In this document: in pieces, positions 5,183-7,098 of the stretch | Position numbering within the stretch: the first letter of the stretch is position 1 | Layout: each line of letters starts with the position of its first letter | Assembly (NCBI GenBank): GCA_028749105.1 | Contig: JAQUQF010000091.1 | Coordinates: 1-7,098 of the forward strand | Direction of reading: 5' to 3' | Source of the DNA: Acidobacteriota bacterium | Lineage (GTDB): Bacteria; Acidobacteriota; Aminicenantia; UBA2199 | Length of the DNA: 7,098 bases | Position numbers and translations under genes: made by a program | The notes under the pieces: generated by a model | Database searches by the model: none | Told to the model about the DNA's origin: nothing | The model's input: the letters and a program-made list of their open reading frames with translations, nothing else

Positions 5183-7098
5183 TCAATACACGTTGCCGAT
5201 GCCGATAAAGACGAAGAAATTCTGCTCGGCGGCCTTGCGCAGGTTGAAGGCGAATTCGAGGCGGATGGGCCCCAGCGGCGTGCGGTACTTGAGGCCGAAG
5301 CCCAGCGCCCGCTCCAGCTTTCTCGGGTTGAAGTCGCTGGACTTGGCGAACACGTTGCCCACGTCGGCGAAGAACGTGTAATAGAGGTTCTTCATCGGCA
5401 GAAGCAGGCTGGGCACGGAGGCCTCCAGGTTGAAGAGCAGCAGGATGTTGCCGCCCTCCGGTTCGCCCTTGGGGTCGATGGTGTCGAGATTGATCGGGCC
5501 CAGGCGGTCGTTGCCGGCGCCGCGGAACGAGTGCGAACCGCCGGCGAAAAAACGCTCTGTGATCGACATGTCGCCGAAGCCGATGCCGTTCTTGACCGAG
5601 AAACTGAGGGTGCCGTCGCGCAGCAGGGGGTAGTGCTTCTGGTAGTTCCAATAGAGCTTCAGGAAGGTGTAGTCTTTCTCAAAGAGGGGCAGTCCCAGCT
5701 TCAGGTCGGCGGTAAGGAAGTGGCCGCTCTGCGGGTTGAACGAGTCGTCACGCCTCTCGTTAACAAAGGAGAGCGACAGGGCCGTGGTGTTGAACGGCAT
5801 ATTCAGCTGGTCAACGCCGAACACCGGGATGGCGAGTTCGGTCAGGGAAGTGCGGTACCACTTGGCCGAGCCCAGCATGTATAATTTCTCCGAGAACTTT
5901 TTTACCAGGGTTGCGCCCAGGCCCCAGCGGATGAAGCGGTAGCTGGGGTAGGCTTCATTCTCCTCCCAGACCGTGAATGATGAAGTGATCTTGTTGTGGA
6001 ACAGGTAGGGGGCGTCGAAGGAAAGAATGCCGCGGCGCTCATTCGCGCCCAGCTGCAGTGTGGCGGCCACTGAGTAGATCGAATTGAACAGGTTCTTCTC
6101 CTGGTACTCAAGGGTGCCGCGCGGGCCGCGCCGCTCCTCCCAGCCGAAGCCGAAGCCGTAAAAGCGGCTACGGTCGGGAGTGATCCTGGCCAGCACGTCG
6201 ACGGTTTCGGCGTCGCGGGTGATCGGCTCCAGGCGGACCTCGGAGAAGATGGCGCTGTTCTCGACCTCGGCACGGAAGGCCTCGACCTTGTTGCGGCTGA
6301 AGGGGGCGCCCATGGCCATGGGGAACAGCTTGTTCAGCAGGCGGCGCTGGGAGGCAGAGGCGCCGATGATGATCAGTTCACCCATGCGCTTCCGCTGCTT
6401 TTCGCTGATGACGACCAGCAGCGACTTCTCTTTGCCCGGCGAAAGCTCAAAGCTGACGGTCGCTTCATCGTAGCCGTTGTCCCGATAGAAGTTCTGCAGG
6501 CGGTCAATGTCCTCGCTAAGTTGCTTGGGAACGTAGGGGGTGCCGGTCCGGCTCTTGATCCGCTGGTACAGCTCGGCGCTGGTGAAGGCGCGGTTGCCGC
6601 TGAACTCAACGCTTGCCATGCGCTGTTTCTGGCCCTCGCTGATGAAGAGGTCAATGTTGGCGCGGCGGCCGGTGAAGCTCGGTTCCAGGCGGATGTCGAC
6701 GGGCGATATCCCCTGGTAGTAGTAATAGAGCTTGAGCACCTCCATGTCGGCCACCATGGAATTGAGCCGCAGCCAGGTCAGCTTGTTGAAAAGCAGGTCG
6801 TCGGCCTGCATGATCTCGCGGATCTTTTGCGTGTCCACGGAGCGGTTGCCGTGGACGGCGATCTGGCCCAGGCGATAGCGCTGGTTTTTCTTGGCCGTGA
6901 AAACGATGGTCTTGTCCACGCCGCGCGTCGTGATGGCCGAGTCGATGCGTGCGTCAAGGTAGCCCTCATCCTTCAGGGAATTCAGCAGCCGGGCCCGGCT
7001 CTCCTCCTCGGCCCATTTTTCGAATACCCGCCGCTCCCACACGTCGGCGATCAGCGCCATGCGCGCGTTCATGCCCTGGAAGATGAAATGGTACTTGA
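5183..7098 (-). CDS. Omp85/BamA-family outer-membrane assembly protein (5' end cut by window edge)
   Basis: An outer-membrane beta-barrel assembly or translocation protein with periplasmic POTRA repeats; 637 codons are visible. Residues are numbered from the Met at 7072, which is probably not the start: the frame runs open upstream as KYHFIFQG, the first strand of a POTRA domain. Four POTRA-like units follow: to about 62 (with DEGYLDARID), 65-149 (RLGQIAVHGNRSVD), 150-225 (MASVEFSGNRAF, NFYRDNGYDEATV) and 228-300 (ending VDVLARITPD). The barrel spans about 300-629. It contains NERRDDSFNPQSGHF (438-452), loop-6-type FFAGGSHSFRGAGNDRLGP (508-526) with the conserved RG, FFADVGNVF (567-575) and PLGPIRLEFAFNL (599-611), and ends in GIGNVY. 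BamA is about 800 residues with five POTRAs; TamA has three, so four or more favours a BamA-type protein. A diverged Omp85 paralogue remains possible. No bam or lpx gene is visible nearby. Confidence 0.88.
   Translation of the reverse strand, partial: KYHFIFQGMNARMALIADVWERRVFEKWAEEESRARLLNSLKDEGYLDARIDSAITTRGVDKTIVFTAKKNQRYRLGQIAVHGNRSVDTQKIREIMQADDLLFNKLTWLRLNSMVADMEVLKLYYYYQGISPVDIRLEPSFTGRRANIDLFISEGQKQRMASVEFSGNRAFTSAELYQRIKSRTGTPYVPKQLSEDIDRLQNFYRDNGYDEATVSFELSPGKEKSLLVVISEKQRKRMGELIIIGASASQRRLLNKLFPMAMGAPFSRNKVEAFRAEVENSAIFSEVRLEPITRDAETVDVLARITPDRSRFYGFGFGWEERRGPRGTLEYQEKNLFNSIYSVAATLQLGANERRGILSFDAPYLFHNKITSSFTVWEENEAYPSYRFIRWGLGATLVKKFSEKLYMLGSAKWYRTSLTELAIPVFGVDQLNMPFNTTALSLSFVNERRDDSFNPQSGHFLTADLKLGLPLFEKDYTFLKLYWNYQKHYPLLRDGTLSFSVKNGIGFGDMSITERFFAGGSHSFRGAGNDRLGPINLDTIDPKGEPEGGNILLLFNLEASVPSLLLPMKNLYYTFFADVGNVFAKSSDFNPRKLERALGFGLKYRTPLGPIRLEFAFNLRKAAEQNFFVFIGIGNVY

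Noticed and set aside
4356..5651. A 431-codon minus-strand open frame spanning the 3' ends of the DUF5916 and Omp85 genes.
   Set aside because: It crosses two well-supported genes in a different frame, has Arg/Ala/Gln-rich shadow composition, and shows no recognisable motif or suitable start context.
7070..7072. ATG at 7072 as the true start of the Omp85 gene.
   Set aside because: The frame stays open to the window edge and the eight upstream codons (KYHFIFQG) complete a POTRA first strand. There is also no signal peptide after this Met, as an outer-membrane protein would need.
1..7098. Mobile elements, CRISPR arrays, tRNA or rRNA genes, toxin-antitoxin or defence genes.
   Set aside because: None was found: genes fill nearly all of the window, the three intergenic gaps are 11, 90 and 106 bp, and I saw no direct or inverted repeat sets, cloverleaf or transposase motifs.

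Overview
The window is GC-rich, densely coding chromosomal DNA from a Gram-negative (two-membrane) bacterium. Three of the five genes encode, or appear to encode, envelope proteins: a SurA-N-like secreted protein, a large DUF5916-type outer-membrane barrel and an Omp85/BamA-type assembly protein. The combination of a YhaM-type OB-fold/HD protein, a short SurA-like protein and a CBM9-DUF5916 barrel suggests Acidobacteriota or a relative such as the Aminicenantes lineage. That placement comes from protein style only and is tentative. I see no mobile element, phage gene, CRISPR array, tRNA or rRNA, so this looks like ordinary core or near-core chromosome, not an accessory island.

Layout, left to right. 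(1) Minus strand, 1-791: a YhaM-family OB-fold plus HD-domain protein (predicted 3'-5' exoribonuclease) whose C-terminus lies beyond the left edge. (2) Minus strand, 788-1414: a short secreted protein with a SurA-N-like beginning, lying directly upstream of gene 1; its TGA stop overlaps the next ATG as ATGA, so the two form a coupled operon. (3) A divergent promoter region of 106 bp (1415-1520). (4) Plus strand, 1521-2414: an integral-membrane UbiA-superfamily prenyltransferase with both Asp-rich motifs. (5) A 90-bp spacer with a weak hairpin plus T-run. (6) Plus strand, 2505-5171: an 888-residue protein with a signal peptide, a CBM9-like domain and a DUF5916 outer-membrane barrel. (7) After only 11 bp, a convergent minus-strand gene, 5183-7098: an Omp85-family protein with at least four POTRA domains and a C-terminal barrel, whose N-terminus lies beyond the right edge.

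How the genes fit together: the SurA-like protein (periplasm), the Omp85 protein (barrel insertion) and the DUF5916 barrel (a likely client) share an outer-membrane theme, but they sit in different transcription units, so a dedicated pathway is only inference. The prenyltransferase probably makes a lipoquinone or another prenylated lipid; no other quinone-pathway gene is visible to fix its acceptor. The most notable points are the translational coupling of a periplasmic chaperone-like protein to a predicted RNA exonuclease, a possible leaderless start for the prenyltransferase at a compact divergent promoter, and the tail-to-tail pair of outer-membrane genes with almost no spacer. I found no clear sign of a previously undescribed multi-gene system.
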